Shown here piece by piece: positions 1 through 10,952 of a stretch of 64,000 bases of DNA. Each line of letters opens with the position of its first letter. The first letter of the stretch is position 1. A model generated the notes under the pieces. That model saw only the letters and a list, made by a program, of their open reading frames with translations. It ran no database searches and had not been told where the DNA came from. The DNA comes from Bedellia somnulentella (Eukaryota > Arthropoda > Insecta > Lepidoptera > Bedelliidae). The DNA is taken from positions 8,761,213 through 8,825,212 of the forward strand of contig OY755183.1 in NCBI GenBank assembly GCA_963576735.1, in the 5' to 3' direction. The translations under genes were made by a program, and so were the position numbers.

Positions 1-243
1 AGTTTACGTAATACCAAAATACCGAAACACTATCTCAACTCTGTTTTTTATATTTATAATCCCGCGGGCGTTGTTAATGACATAAAGGACATCGAGACTT
101 TTTAAGTGATTGTTGGGCGATTCAGTTTGTGAAGCATCACTAACAACCTTGTTTAAACTATCTTTTATTAATCTATTTCCAAAATTGGATGAAGAATTAG
201 CATCTCTGAATACCCTTTTGAATACCTTACCTGTTGTTAGCAT

Positions 244-475
244 ATACTCATGAATGATTGATAGATGGATTTCATAAATTCAATCGCACCAAGTTTTATT
301 ATAAAATGTAAAAAAAACTCTATATTAACTTTCATTTGCTATATCAACCCGTTAGGTGTTGAGTTCCAAAAATTCCTTTTTAATTGTTCATAAGAATCAT
401 GAAACAAATATACCAAGTTTAGATGTTCAGAAATGAGAATATCTTTAGTAAGTACAGATACGGATAGTAGTTTGG
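244..475 (-). repeat. Unclassified interspersed repeat U1, copy 1
   Basis: This segment matches 33880-34131 in inverted orientation. Shared blocks include TTTTTAATTGTTCATAAGAA, plus the neighbouring GAACTCA/TGAGTTC and AGATATTCTCAT/ATGAGAATATCT motifs. I cannot assign it to a known superfamily. No coding potential is visible. Confidence 0.55.
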
Positions 476-1299
476 CGCTGCGGCGGCGGCCCGGTGCTGC
501 CCCCTACACTGACCGTTGATGATATTGGGAGAACTTGCAGCGATTGCTCGGCAATATAGGGATGATTAGTGGTGGATCTCCATCCAAAATAATCACTAAA
601 TTGAAGGGATAGTGCTTGCTATTATTATATATAGTGCTATTTTAAGCTAACAAAACTTTTTTTTTACAAAAAGATTGAAATACCTGAGATATGAACCCGG
701 GACGATTGATTCATAATAGTTCTAATTAAATATTCATAGTAGTTAGTTATACCGTTATAGTTATAGTTATACGCCACGGAGACGTTACCGGGGCGGTGTC
801 AAATTTTTATTACGCTTTATTTCATATTAGTCTTACTATTGATAAACAAATTTGTCATTTAAATGTTCATTTATTTTGATGAAAACTGATGAAACCCCTT
901 CATCTTTCCAAAATGAACATTAACAAAGTGTCTGTTGTGAATTCCATCGATGATAAAAATAATCGCTGCAATATTTTGAGCCATATATGAGTTAAGGTTT
1001 TTTGATGTTCCTATGAGAACTCTTGCGGATTCCTTTGTTTCAAGGAATCGTCGTCGTTGCATTTAGCTTCTAAATTTACATGTTTATATTGGTTTGCAAT
1101 ATAAGTAGATGTAAAAAAAAAATTATACGATAAACAAATAGTACATCATCCCTCGGGAGTTTCTTATTTTCGGGGATCCACTATCGTACCATTAAGCTTC
1201 TAAATTTTGATTTTTATATTAGTTTACAATATTTTACTTTGTTTTAAACGATACACAGCGCCATCTCCAATGCATCCAGCAAGCAAACAATATTTTTGA
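476..1299. other. Non-coding stretch, no gene recognised
   Basis: AT-rich sequence with one short CGG-rich patch (about 478-512). A GCCACGGAGACG segment near 772-786 looks repeat-like but could not be assigned. No supported coding region or RNA gene was found. Confidence 0.4.
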
Positions 1300-1467
1300 T
1301 ATCCCGTGGGAACATATTTTTTTCCAGGATAAAAGTCCCTATCATTTAATTTAGACTTCTAACTACACGTCTGAAAAATTTCAAAGTAATCGGTTCAGTA
1401 TTTACGGCGTGAAAGCGGAACAAACAAACAAACAAACTCACTTTCTCATTTATAATATTAGTATGGA
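1300..1467 (-). mobile_element. Helitron-like 5' end fragment
   Basis: Read on the minus strand this begins TCCATACTAATATTATAAAT, then runs through an (AAAC)n-like tract and a segment ending in a degenerate GGAATTTCGGGATA-type block. This 5' end, with a terminal TC, is a form I recognise as very common in lepidopteran Helitron-type repeats. No 3' CTAG end is found to the left, so the copy is truncated. A related internal block lies at 37205-37325. Confidence 0.45.
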
Positions 1468-2093
1468 TTAATAAGCCTAATTTAAGAAACTAAGTAAAGA
1501 TAATATTTAAAAGCATTTTAGTTATTTTCATAGTCGGCGAATTCACTTGACATTGGCAGCTTGTATTAATTTCGTCTCGCTTGTTTCCTGTAGCTTCTAT
1601 TACTTTAACCGACTTTAAAATAAGGGGTTAAAGGGGCTAAAAAAATGCAAATTTTATTTTTGCTTTATTTTATTTTGGTTCTTTATTTTATTTTTGCACA
1701 ACGCCATCTATCGGACTTTGGATTCCAACTATCAACATTAGTTCTATATTTGGACTTAAGATGTCGTTGCAAATACTATACTGAATTGCGTAACGTAATA
1801 TTTTTCTTCTTGAACTCACAAAATTAATCATATCTTTTGATAGAGTGAACCGATTTCAATGATACAAAAACTAAGTTATACCTCAAGTTACGTATAATTT
1901 TTGTATATAAACATTTTCAGCATTGAATTCGTAGATTTTACGTGCTGTGCGCACAAACAAACATAAACAGACAAAAATTGAAAAAATGATGGAAATGGGT
2001 TCTGTTACTTATCTGTTCACACGCTGGCTATTTTTTTTTCAATTTCTTCAATGTACAAAAATGACTTTTCTACAGATTTATTATATGTATAGA
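1468..2093. other. Non-coding stretch with decayed repeat sequence
   Basis: AT-rich. The part around 1840-1980 (GAACCGATTTC, then CAAACAAACATAAACAGACA) resembles the internal part of the 1300-1467 repeat. No gene is supported. Confidence 0.35.
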
Positions 2094-2636
2094 TTATTTT
2101 ATTTTACGAGTTTTAGAGATGGTTTGACCTGGCAAAGATGCTTCTCGGATGAGGAAGCGACGGTTACGGTACCGGTATTTCTATAATAGTACGATATTAA
2201 ATAGGCTCAACTATATGTAACCTTACATTGTTCTTAAAATCCTTCGAAAAGCGATGGTCTACAATTATACATCTCAAGAAAGACTCAAACGTTCACGCCG
2301 AATATCCCTGAAGGGGTTAGCAGAGGTAGTAGTACTTCTGAATATCACGTGACATTGTCACCTGTTGTTCAGAGTACCCACGATTTGCTTAGGCAGTGTT
2401 CTCACATTATACAGAGCAGGCCTATCGGCGTTTCGAACAAATACACTGTCACATGATTGTGAGTTTCGACAGTCCCCTCGATTTCCTGGGATGCAATCAT
2501 CAGATCCTGGTCTCATGGTACTTTCTCGGCAACAATAACATAACAAAAGAAATGATTAGTGAACCTGTACTTCTCTTCATAAAAGCTACGAAGAGGAGTA
2601 TAAATCTATATAGAATGTAGTAAGAACTGTTTTTAA
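2094..2636 (+). repeat. Palindromic composite, left arm
   Basis: This ~540-bp arm is repeated in inverted orientation at 2971-3516 and in direct orientation at 43527-43667 plus 44447-44868. It contains a minus-strand segment of the tRNA-derived SINE found elsewhere (CGCCGAATATCCC near 2297, CACGTGACATTGTCACC near 2346). The arm therefore swallowed a SINE before it was duplicated. Short ORFs here are fortuitous. Confidence 0.75.
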
Positions 2637-2970
2637 CCGACTTCAAAAAAAGGAGTGTTCTCAATTCGACCGGTATTTTTTTTTTTTTTTTTATGTTTAT
2701 TCGCCGAATACTTGGCCATTTATGAACCGATTTTGATTATTATTTTTATATTCGAAAGAAGATACTCCCGGATTGGTACCATGATGAGGATATCAGGGTC
2801 TGATGATGGGATCCTGGAGAAATCGAGGGGAACCCTCAAATTTTATAGGCAAATTTACCGCGTTTTACATTTTTCTGAACTTATATTGGCATTTGCTTCT
2901 GAAAATCATATTGTTATGCTGCTGAGCTGATGATGGAAGGTGTGGGTCCTCAATCACTAGGTATTTGGAA
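2637..2970 (+). repeat. Repeat Y, ACCGACTTC family
   Basis: Starts TTAACCGACTTCAAAAAAAG and runs through a T tract and GAACCGATTTTGATTATTAT. Inverted copies lie at 4054-4392 and 44869-45208. The ACCGACTTCAAAAAAGGAG start is a motif I associate with a very abundant lepidopteran repeat. Here it forms the spacer between two inverted arms. Confidence 0.65.
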
Positions 2971-3516
2971 ATAGTTCTTTCCACATTCTATATAGATTTA
3001 TACTACTCTTCGTAGCTTTTATGAAGAGAAGTACAGGTTCACTAAACATTTCTTTTGTTATGTTATTGTTACCGAGAAAGTACCATGAGACCAGGATCTG
3101 ATGATGGCATCCCAGGAAATCGAGGGGATTGTCCAAACTCACAATCATGTGACAGTGTATTTGTTCAAAACGCCGATAGGCCTGCCCTGTATATCATGAG
3201 AACGTGGGTCCAAGCAAAGCGTGGGTACTCTGAACAACAATGTCACGTGATATTCAGAAGTATTACTACCTCTGCTAACCCCTTCAGGGATATTCGGCGT
3301 GAACGTTTGACTCTTTGTTGAGATGTAGAATTGTAGACCATCGCCTTTCGAAGGATTTTAAGAACAATGTAAGGTTACATATGGTTGAGCCTATTTAATA
3401 TCGTACTATAATAGAAATACCGGAAATACGAAGAATAATACAGAAACCATCGCTTCCTCATCCGAGAGGCATCTTTGCCAGGTCTACCCATCTCTAAAAC
3501 TCGTAAAATAAAATAA
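2971..3516 (-). repeat. Palindromic composite, right arm
   Basis: Inverted copy of 2094-2636. The order of landmarks is mirrored from the CTATATAGATTTATACT block at the inner end to the CTCGTAAAATAAAATAA block at the outer end. Together with the left arm it forms an inverted repeat of about 540-bp arms around a ~330-bp spacer. Confidence 0.75.
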
Positions 3517-4053
3517 TTTTAACAAAAAGAAAACCGACTTCATACTTGGAAAAACAACCGAAAATAAACAATGTAGTACTAAAAAGTACGAAATAAGTTT
3601 TTTAATTGAATATGAGTACTGTGATTATACCTTAGCAATTTCTTTATTCCACACGCGTCAGTTCAACCTACCTAAATATTACAATTCTCTTAAATTAATT
3701 TTTGAGTCGGTGCCAGTCAAACAAAAGTAAATTCATACATACTATCTATCTCTGATTATTACAATCTAATCAATCTATCTATCGCCTAACGTTTTAAATG
3801 GTAATACGTACAAAAATCAATTTACCCTACAACTACAAGGTACCCTACATTTTACATGTGAAGTGCGAAATACACACTTCTTATTATCAATTATATCGAG
3901 GCTGGCACCGGCTCACAAATTAATTTAAGAGAATTTTAAGATTTAGGTAGGTTGAACTGACGCGTGTGGAATAAAGAAATTGCTAAGGTATTAATCACAG
4001 TACTCATATTCAATTAAAAAACTTATTTCGTACTTTTTAGTACTACATTGTTT
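3517..4053. mobile_element. Foldback element X, copy 1
   Basis: Internally palindromic element. GTAGTACTAAAAAGTACGAA near 3571 is mirrored near 4030, and GGTAGGTTGAACTGACGCGT near 3946 mirrors ACGCGTCAGTTCAACCTACC near 3653. The central ~200 bp is unpaired. A second copy with both complete ends is at 42938-43526, with the centre in the opposite orientation. This copy has lost its right outer end at the junction with repeat Y. Non-coding and MITE-like. Confidence 0.65.
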
Positions 4054-4392
4054 TCTAATACCTAGTGATTGAGGACCCAAACCTTCCATCATCAGCTCAG
4101 CAGCATAACAATATGATTTTCAGGAGCAAATGTCAATATAAGTTCAGAAAATATGTAAAACGCGGTACATTTGCCTATAAAAATTGAGAGTTCCCCTCGA
4201 TTTCTCCAGGATCCCATCATCAGACCCTGATATCCTCATCATGGTACTAATCCGGGAGTATCTTCTTTCGAATAAAAAAATAATAATCAAAATCGGTTCA
4301 TAAATGGCGAAGTAATCGGCGAACAAACATTAAAGAAAAAAAAATACGGTCGAATTGAGAACACTCTTTTTTTTGAAGTCGCCGCGCCGGTT
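4054..4392 (-). repeat. Repeat Y, inverted copy
   Basis: Inverted copy of 2637-2970 starting TTTCTAATACCTAGTGATTG and ending near GAAGTCGCCGCGCCGGTTAA. A small insertion or change interrupts the usual GAAGTCGGTTAA terminus. Confidence 0.6.
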
Positions 4393-4846
4393 AAAAAGTA
4401 TTTTCGAAGATTTTATATTCAATAAGAATATTGAGTTTGAGTTTGGAGTTTGGAACCAGTATCAATGTTATCAGATGATTGATGAATTATTACTTCTGTG
4501 GAAACAGCAGAGATATACTTGCCGGTACACCCTGCTGTGTACCAACTTATTATTTGTATCTAAGCTTAACTCGAAAAACACACTCCGCGATGTAGGAATA
4601 TGAGTGAGACGCTGCTATATGCGAGTGAGTCCGCAGTAGTGTGCGCTCTAACATGACTTCCAAACTTCATTGATACAATTAAAGACCACACAAAGTCTTG
4701 AAAAAATTACTGATTCAACACAAACGAAGGTATAAAACCCCAAAGAGCCCAGTTTCGTTCGTCACTTTATACGAGACCAGTAAGAAAAAAGGTTACTGCT
4801 TTCCATAGCCGACGATACCCAGCATTGTTATTATGTTTTAAGTGTG
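4393..4846. other. Non-coding stretch, nothing recognised
   Basis: AT-rich sequence between repeat Y and a tRNA-derived SINE. No gene or repeat could be supported. Confidence 0.35.
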
Positions 4847-5020
4847 CAACCGTGATAGCTTAATTGGTAGAACACTGGTTATCGTGCAAACGACTAGTGT
4901 TCAAATCCCGGGTCGGACCTACACCAATTTGTCTTTGCTAAAGACATACGTGGTAAATTTATCATGGTTGTTAACGGTATTAACGCTTCGGGGATATTCT
5001 GCGTGAACGTTTATGTTTAT
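4847..5020 (+). mobile_element. tRNA-derived SINE (family T), internally deleted
   Basis: A tRNA-like head with a box-A-like GTGATAGCTTAATTGG and a box-B-like GTGTTCAAATCCC is followed by the family body (CACCAATTTGTCTTTGC). The sequence then jumps from TTGTTAACGGTATTAACG directly to the 3' end CTTCGGGGATATTCTGCGTG with tail CGTTTATGTTTATGTATG. About 170 bases of the usual body are missing compared with the copy at 32990-33348. Confidence 0.75.
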
Positions 5021-5348
5021 GTATGTAAATAAATTTAGGTAAAATAAAAATTAAGTAAAAAATCTAGTTTTTAATCTTGTTAGGTTAGTGCTTTTCTAAG
5101 CCGCCGATTCACACCATAGATTATGTTTCAATAAAGAATTGTAGGTACAATTGAAATAATATTTAAAAAAAAACAGTTTTTTTTAATTATTTTTGTACCC
5201 AATCAATCTGTGTGTGATATATCATAGCATACATTTTTTCACTTTATTTATATAACTACTTTAAGATTTTAAAAACTTTAGTTTTTGCAGGCTAAAAACG
5301 TTTCAAGTTTATAGCTATAGTAATTTAAGCTGTGTATTGATACCATTG
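5021..5348. other. Non-coding stretch, nothing recognised
   Basis: AT-rich DNA between the family T copy and a family A copy. No gene is supported. Confidence 0.3.
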
Positions 5349-5530
5349 AATTAGAAATTCCTGTGCCACTTTTGGAATTTGCGGGGGAAAAGATGGTGAA
5401 ATAAAGGTTGTTGGTGATGGGTCTCCAACCGTTTTGCCCAAAAACACCTTAAAGCCCCAATACGTCGCCTCTTACATACACCCACCGGATGAAATGGGGT
5501 AGTGCTATTCTAAGCCGACACTACACTGCT
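5349..5530 (-). mobile_element. Family A short retroposon, 3' end missing
   Basis: Carries the family landmarks GGTGATGGGTCTCCAACCG, CGCCTCTTACATACACCCAC and ATTCTAAGCCGACACTACAC. The 3' end with its TATG tail (left side for this strand) is absent. Confidence 0.75.
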
Positions 5531-5960
5531 ATAATAATTTATATATTTTGTAATTTAATAAACATATTGATAGATAAGTCTAAGCGTAATGTTTGTAAAA
5601 TCAACACATACTTTCTGCTTCACATTTTAAAATATAGATCAGTACCTTTTCTTCAGTTGGAATTTCAAAGTTACACACAGTGATCTTGCATGATTTCAGT
5701 TGAACTTCATTGCTATAATCAAACAAGTCAGTTCCCAGAATTCAAAATTTACCGCGGGGCTAGAAGCTAGGTCGGTCATCAGTACGCACGATGTCGATAG
5801 ACTAGAGTTACTGTTGTTTATCGATGTTGTCAGTAAACAATCACGGTACTAAATACATAGTCATTCTGACAGAGCACGGAGTATTAGATTCCGTAGTGCA
5901 ATATGTAAGTTGTCAATATAAACGTCCCATTCGTGATCAAGGCTTGTCATACAATTCGTT

Positions 5961-6202
5961 CATACATATACTGACGACCATACATCCCAAAAAAGGGCAG
6001 CCAGAGCTTCAAGAACCAGAAACTCCTCAGCCACATTTGGAAATTGATAGGGGACAAGATGGTAGCAATAAAGTATCATTAGTGATGGTTTTCCAACCGC
6101 ATCGCCCAAAAACTAATTAAGAAGCCCCATTCCCTTAGTCGCCTTTTACGACAACCGGGGGTAGAAAGGGATAAAGACATTCTAAGCCGGGACTGCACGG
6201 CT
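5961..6202 (-). mobile_element. Family A short retroposon, diverged
   Basis: Recognisable from CATACATATACTG at the left, GCCCAAAAACTAATTAAGAA in the middle and CATTCTAAGCCGGGACTGCA at the right. Divergence from the consensus is high, so this is an older copy. Confidence 0.65.
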
Positions 6203-6342
6203 ACATAATTCGTATATCATACAGTGATAGTAAAATTATTTAAAATAAATACGAGTCACAGTATAGTAAATAAAGAGCGGCTTTACTCGGGCACAACAAG
6301 GACGGCCGGTTGACAATCTTTCATTAATCTCTCCAGTTGTAT

Positions 6343-6582
6343 GATTTCAAAGTTTTTTTTTTGTTTACCGGAGGGGAAATCCTCATAGGATCCCCCGTCG
6401 CTCTCGAGAGACAGAGAGAGAGTATGTCAGACTTTTACCGACTAAAACCCCTCCGGTTCGGTGCTGCTGGCCCTGCGGCCTAGCGTCACCTTAGCGTGTG
6501 TTTTGCCGGGGGCGGCTGAAGGCCGCCCTGGCGGTGAAAAGGAGTGTACCTAAGCTAAGTCGGATAGGGCGCGATTTCAAAG
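6343..6582 (-). mobile_element. Poly(A)-tailed short retroposon with target duplication
   Basis: A minus-strand insertion (6353-6572) has a poly-T run at its left end, which is a poly(A) tail on the minus strand. It is flanked by perfect 10-bp duplications GATTTCAAAG at 6343-6352 and 6573-6582. The interior includes GTCAGACTTTTACCGACTAA, a motif I associate with a common lepidopteran retroposon. It is GC-richer than its surroundings and non-coding. The intact duplication suggests a fairly recent insertion. Confidence 0.75.
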
Positions 6583-7154
6583 GGCTTTATTAGCTATGTA
6601 TATATTAGTTATTTAGTATAAAAACACCCTCCCAAATAATTGGGGTCATATTTGTTGAAAAGTTTGCAGTAGTAATTTTAAAAACGAATCGAACCAGCAC
6701 GCCCCGGCACTATTAGATTTTCCTCAAAAATTTACATTTATCATTGTTTTATCTTCAATTGGTCAAACACAAAAGACCTCCTTTAATTATACTTTCTGTT
6801 CAGCAACTAGGTACATATAAATCGTGAGGCGGTGCGGTCACAACATCCCGGCGAAACAAAACAGGCAATTACAAGAGCGGTAATTACTTTTTTCAGTGTA
6901 ATTTGCCCTTTATCTTTTCCAAATACTTTTTCTAAACAATGAGTAATAAGATTTTTTTCACATTTAGTTAACAAGATTTCGAGGCAAATTGCGGGGAAAA
7001 TTAATGGGTTTGGCGAATTAGTGAGGCAAAATATTTTTGAAAATAAACGTTTTGCCTTCTTTACTTTTCTGTTTACAGTGACAATTTTTATCACGTCTCA
7101 AAAAGGTTTAATTTGTAATATAGGTTTTAATATATGTATATCGACTAAGAACAG
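6583..7154. other. Non-coding stretch, nothing recognised
   Basis: AT-rich. The overlapping short ORFs (6807-7094 minus, 7021-7215 plus) show no recognisable protein features. Confidence 0.3.
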
Positions 7155-7295
7155 CACTACTACATTTATTCCCATGGGTGTTCGTAAGAGGCGACTTTGG
7201 ATGTTGGGCCTGTAAAATTATTTTTGGGCGATGCGGTGATAGACTCGTCACCAGAACCCTTTTTTATGAATATTTTTCTTACTCAACTTGCAAAA
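7155..7295 (+). mobile_element. Family A fragment
   Basis: Contains CCCATGGGTGTTCGTAAGAG, TTTTTGGGCGATGCGGTGAT and a degraded GACTCGTCACCAGAACC. Both ends are lost. Confidence 0.55.
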
Positions 7296-7801
7296 GTATC
7301 AAGAAGTTATAATTAGAGAGTAAGTTTAGATTATATTAATATTAAATGTATTCATTTACTACTTTATAGTCTTTGACATAATGAAAGAAGACAAAATGTG
7401 AGTTCACATTATAATTAAATACCGATAATCTGATAGTTACGAAACTATGAAACTGACTACATATCACAGACATTGCTGCTGCAGTATATTTTCCAAGCTA
7501 ACTGTTCTACAATTTAGGAGTATTGACTGCGACAAATGTCCGCTTGGCGCGAACGTGCATAAAAACAAGCGACCATTTTGTTGCAAACCTTGCGTCTATT
7601 TGCAGCGTTGTCTCTCAAATTACTGGGAAGAGCCAATCGATGGATTTTTCTGAATTCTCTACGTGTACTTGTCAAATATTTAGGACTTGCATGATTGACT
7701 ACGTCTTCTAGATACTTATTTTTTTGGAAAATGAGTAAAAGTAACTTAGGGAAAATTATGCGCTGGCTATATTCATATGTTTAGTTTACATATGTCGCCA
7801 C
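7296..7801. other. Non-coding stretch, nothing recognised
   Basis: AT-rich. The short ORF at 7447-7653 is cysteine-rich, but I see no family resemblance or splice context that supports a gene. Confidence 0.3.
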
Positions 7802-8041
7802 CGTGTAGTGTTGGCTTAGAATAGCACTATCCTGTTTCTACCGATGGGTGTACGTAAGAGACGACTAACGGTATTGGGGCTTTTAAGGGATTTTCGGGCG
7901 ATGCGGTTAGAAACCCATCACCAATAACCTTTACTTTACCATCTTTTCCCCACTCATTTTCCAAAAGTGGCTCAGGAATTTCTTATTCCTTAGCTCTGGC
8001 TACCCCTTCTAGGGATTTATAGCCGTGAGTATATGTATATA
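7802..8041 (+). mobile_element. Family A short retroposon, full length
   Basis: Runs from GTGTAGTGTTGGCTTAGAAT at the 5' end to GCCGTGAGTATATGTATATA at the 3' end, about 240 bp, with all family blocks in order. The 5' head matches the 5' end of the RTE LINE at 24375-24457 and the tail matches that LINE's 3' end. Confidence 0.85.
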
Positions 8042-8134
8042 TGAAGAAATAATATTTGTAAGAACTCTATAAGGATGATTGAACTTAGTGACCTGACAGT
8101 AAATCTGTAGAAATTATCGTTGGGACCTTTGATT

Positions 8135-8383
8135 GACGTGTAATGCTGGCTTAGAATGTCGCCACCCCTCTCTACCCACGGGTGTCGTAAGAGGCGACTA
8201 AGGGTATTGGGGCTTTTAATTGGATTTTTGGGCGATGCGGTTGAAGACCCATCACCAAAAACTTTTATTTTTACCACCTTTTCCCCACTCAACTTCCAAA
8301 AGTGGCTGAGGTATTTATAATTCCTTAGCTCTGGCTACCCCTTTTAGGGAAATATAGCCGTGAGTATATGTATGTATGTATGT
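8135..8383 (+). mobile_element. Family A short retroposon, full length
   Basis: Second plus-strand copy, less than 100 bp after the previous one. It starts GACGTGTAATGCTGGCTTAG and ends in GTATGTATGTATGTA. It has GGGTGTCGTAAGAGGCGACT, like the RTE LINE 5' end, where most copies have an extra A. Confidence 0.85.
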
Positions 8384-8823
8384 ACCTTTGGTTGAGACTT
8401 ATATTAAAAGGTGAATAAGTTTTCCACGCAAATTGTGAGTACTCCTACATCATTTGTCAAAATAACACGTGATCTTACTATCACAGCAAACAGCTTTAGA
8501 CATATGAAGCATTTGAATGCCATTAGCATGTCTATTTCTGCTGAGAAAATAACATACTCGGAAGAATGTTCTCATTTTATACAATTATCCTATAGAACTA
8601 ATTTAGAACTAACTAATCAAGTCAGAGTGAATTCAAAGAGTAACGTAAAAAACTATTATGATGCCTAAAATTTAGTCTTGTAATGCTGATTGCTACTGGT
8701 GTAATTCTGATAGCACAATGCCATTCATTTTTAAATTCCTTTTGATCGAAGCCTGAGAAGTTCACCGGTGCGGTAAATCGCTTTAATTGGCTATTTGACA
8801 CGAGTAATATTATTATTAATATT
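8384..8823. other. Non-coding stretch
   Basis: The ORF at 8411-8668 (85 aa) shows no recognisable motif and lies between two retroposons. No gene is called. Confidence 0.3.
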
Positions 8824-9008
8824 GACGTGTAGTAGTGGCTTAGAATTTCACTACCCCTTTCTACCTACGGGCGTCGTAAGAGGCGACTAAGGGTATGGGG
8901 CTTTTAAAGTGGATTTTGGTCGATGCGGTTGAAGACCCATCACCAATGTTAGGTTATTTCTACCATCTTGTCCCATATCAACATTCAAAGATTTATGGCC
9001 GTATATAA
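8824..9008 (+). mobile_element. Family A short retroposon, internally deleted
   Basis: Starts GACGTGTAGTAGTGGCTTAG and ends ATTTATGGCCGTATATAATA. About 60 bases before the 3' end are missing, including the CCTTAGCTCTGGCTACC block. Confidence 0.7.
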
Positions 9009-9097
9009 TATTAAATTTTACTAATTGTATGAAAACATTTTTATTTTAGTTTATAGGTGCATGCATATTCGACACCTTATTAATTTTAAAGCATATA

Positions 9098-9412
9098 TTG
9101 ATCGTATACTCATGCCATTAATGGCTTTAAGGGTAGGCAGACTATCTATCACCACTTTCTACGATTCCGACCAACTTCTGCAGCTTCATCTTGATCAATC
9201 CTTTCATACATGCTCTTACAAACGTTAGGCACCAGACTTTTTCGCCACATTACTAATTTATTGTGTACATCGTATGAGTATAGTCTTCCTCTAGCGGTAT
9301 TATCATCTACATTGGCGGTTTATACTCTTTTACCATTTATCCATCCTATCTGTATGCCCAAACCACACTTACATAACATTCCTTTTTCTATGGTTTAACA
9401 TGCGCAACGGAT
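9098..9412 (-). mobile_element. RTE LINE 3'-end fragment, decayed
   Basis: Matches the last ~310 bases of the RTE LINE at 21098-24468. Shared blocks are GGTAGGCAGACTATCTATC, CCTTTCATACATGCTCTTAC and TGCCCAAACCACAC. It is 5'-truncated like most LINE copies. The match is heavily diverged and has lost its reading frame. Confidence 0.65.
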
Positions 9413-9783
9413 TATTCTGTAATGTTGTAAAATGTATTCGAATTCTTTCTGACCGACTCTACTATCTTTACTATTCCAACCCAACCTAGACCAATGTAGA
9501 CTATAGCTTAATGAACATTTCCAGTTTTAAGAGTCAAGCTTCTTGGTGAGGAAATAATTTTGATGTGATTATGATAATCTGGAATAAATTTTATTACCCT
9601 TACTGTTTCTAAGTTGATGTCCCGACTTATATTTAGATCGTAAACATTACTTACTCAAAAATAAAATTTTTGTTATATGTTTCAATTATACCTCTTTCAT
9701 AAAACACCCTAAAAACAACATGTTCCTGTGTATTCCCGAAGGGTGACACTAAATCCAGTTATAAAATTAGCAATTAATAATTT
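9413..9783. other. Non-coding stretch, nothing recognised
   Basis: AT-rich DNA between an RTE fragment and a family A copy. Confidence 0.3.
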
Positions 9784-10022
9784 GCTGTGTAGTGTCGGCT
9801 TAGAATAGCACTACCCCATTTCTTCTGGTGGGTGTACGTAAGAGGCGACAAATGGTATCGGGGCTTTTAAGGGATTTTCGGGCGATGCGGTTTGAGACCC
9901 ATCACCAACAACCTTTGTTTTACCATCTTTTCCTTACTCAACTTTCCAAACGTGGCTGAGGAATTTCGAATTCCTTAGCTCTGGCTACCCCTTCTAGGGA
10001 TTTATAGCCGTGAGTATATAGC
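9784..10022 (+). mobile_element. Family A short retroposon, full length
   Basis: Starts GCTGTGTAGTGTCGGCTTAG and ends GCCGTGAGTATATAG. It lacks an extended TATG tail. The ORF spanning its 3' half on the minus strand is a shadow. Confidence 0.85.
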
Positions 10023-10394
10023 ATAGAATTGAATTTTGTTTGAAACATTATTACCATATTTTTCCATTTGGTATACCAGAAATAGATATTTAGATATTCA
10101 ACAAGCACTAGAAGAAATTTACTAGAAAAGTTTACATCGATAAAGTATAACAAACGAACAGTATTAAATACACAGAACATATAAAACCCTTCATGACATT
10201 TATTTGTGTAAAATCTTTATCTTTATCTTTAAAAGGACAAACAAGGACTTCAAATGGTTTCATTTTTAGTACATGACATATACTCACGCTAATAAATCTC
10301 AAAATGGGTTAGCTAGAACCTCAGAATTAGAAATAGATAAAAAAAAAATTGTCGCTGGCTAATGGGTGTTTAGCCCTACGCTGGCTCAAGACCT

Positions 10395-10650
10395 AAATAA
10401 AATAAAATAAATAAATAAAAAGATTTTATTTGTCTTTTTTCACATACAACAAAAATATATATACAATAATACAGTTAAAAAGAAGTTAAAAAAGAAGAAA
10501 CTAATTAAATAACAATTAAAAAAAAAGACAAAATGGTTACGAGCTCGGTCTAACCACTTAAAGCGGATAGCTCCGGTTTTCAGCTCTAACCAACTATTAA
10601 TAGCAATGGTGCATGGGCATGGGCCCTTTTAGGCACCTCGTACGCCATCG
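10395..10650 (-). mobile_element. Non-LTR retroelement 3'-end fragment
   Basis: On the minus strand it ends in an A/T-rich tail read here as AAATAAAATAAAATAAATAA. It contains AAAATGGTTACGAGCTCGG and CGGTTTTCAGC blocks that parallel 43790-43862 in the LINE fragment at 43668-44446. The two are probably 3' ends of related elements. Short and non-coding. Confidence 0.4.
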
Positions 10651-10719
10651 GTGGGAAGAAATGGGGTAGTGCTAGTCCTAGCCGATAACAATTTATTAAC
10701 AAATTAAAATATATTTTAA

Positions 10720-10952
10720 CATACATACATACATATACTCACGGCTATAAATCCCTAGAAGGGGTAGCCAGAGCTAAGGAATCAGAAATTTCTCAGCCAC
10801 TTTTGGAAGTTGCGTGGGGAAAAGATGGTAAAATAAAGGTCTCCAACCGCATCGCCCAAAATACCTTAAAAGCCCCAATACCGTTTGTCGCCTCTTCCGT
10901 ACACCCACCGGAAGAAATGGGGTAGTGCTATTCTAAGCCGACACTACACTGC
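10720..10952 (-). mobile_element. Family A short retroposon
   Basis: A CATACATACATACATATACT tail at the left leads to CGGCTATAAATCCCTAGAAG. The right end is GCCGACACTACACTGC. About 15 bases around the GTTGTTGGTGATGGG block are missing. Confidence 0.85.

Noticed and set aside
4..243. Minus-strand 79-aa ORF at the window start
   Set aside because: It has a plausible amino-acid mix but no motif, splice site or family I can recognise, and it abuts a repeat. One such ORF is expected by chance in this much DNA.
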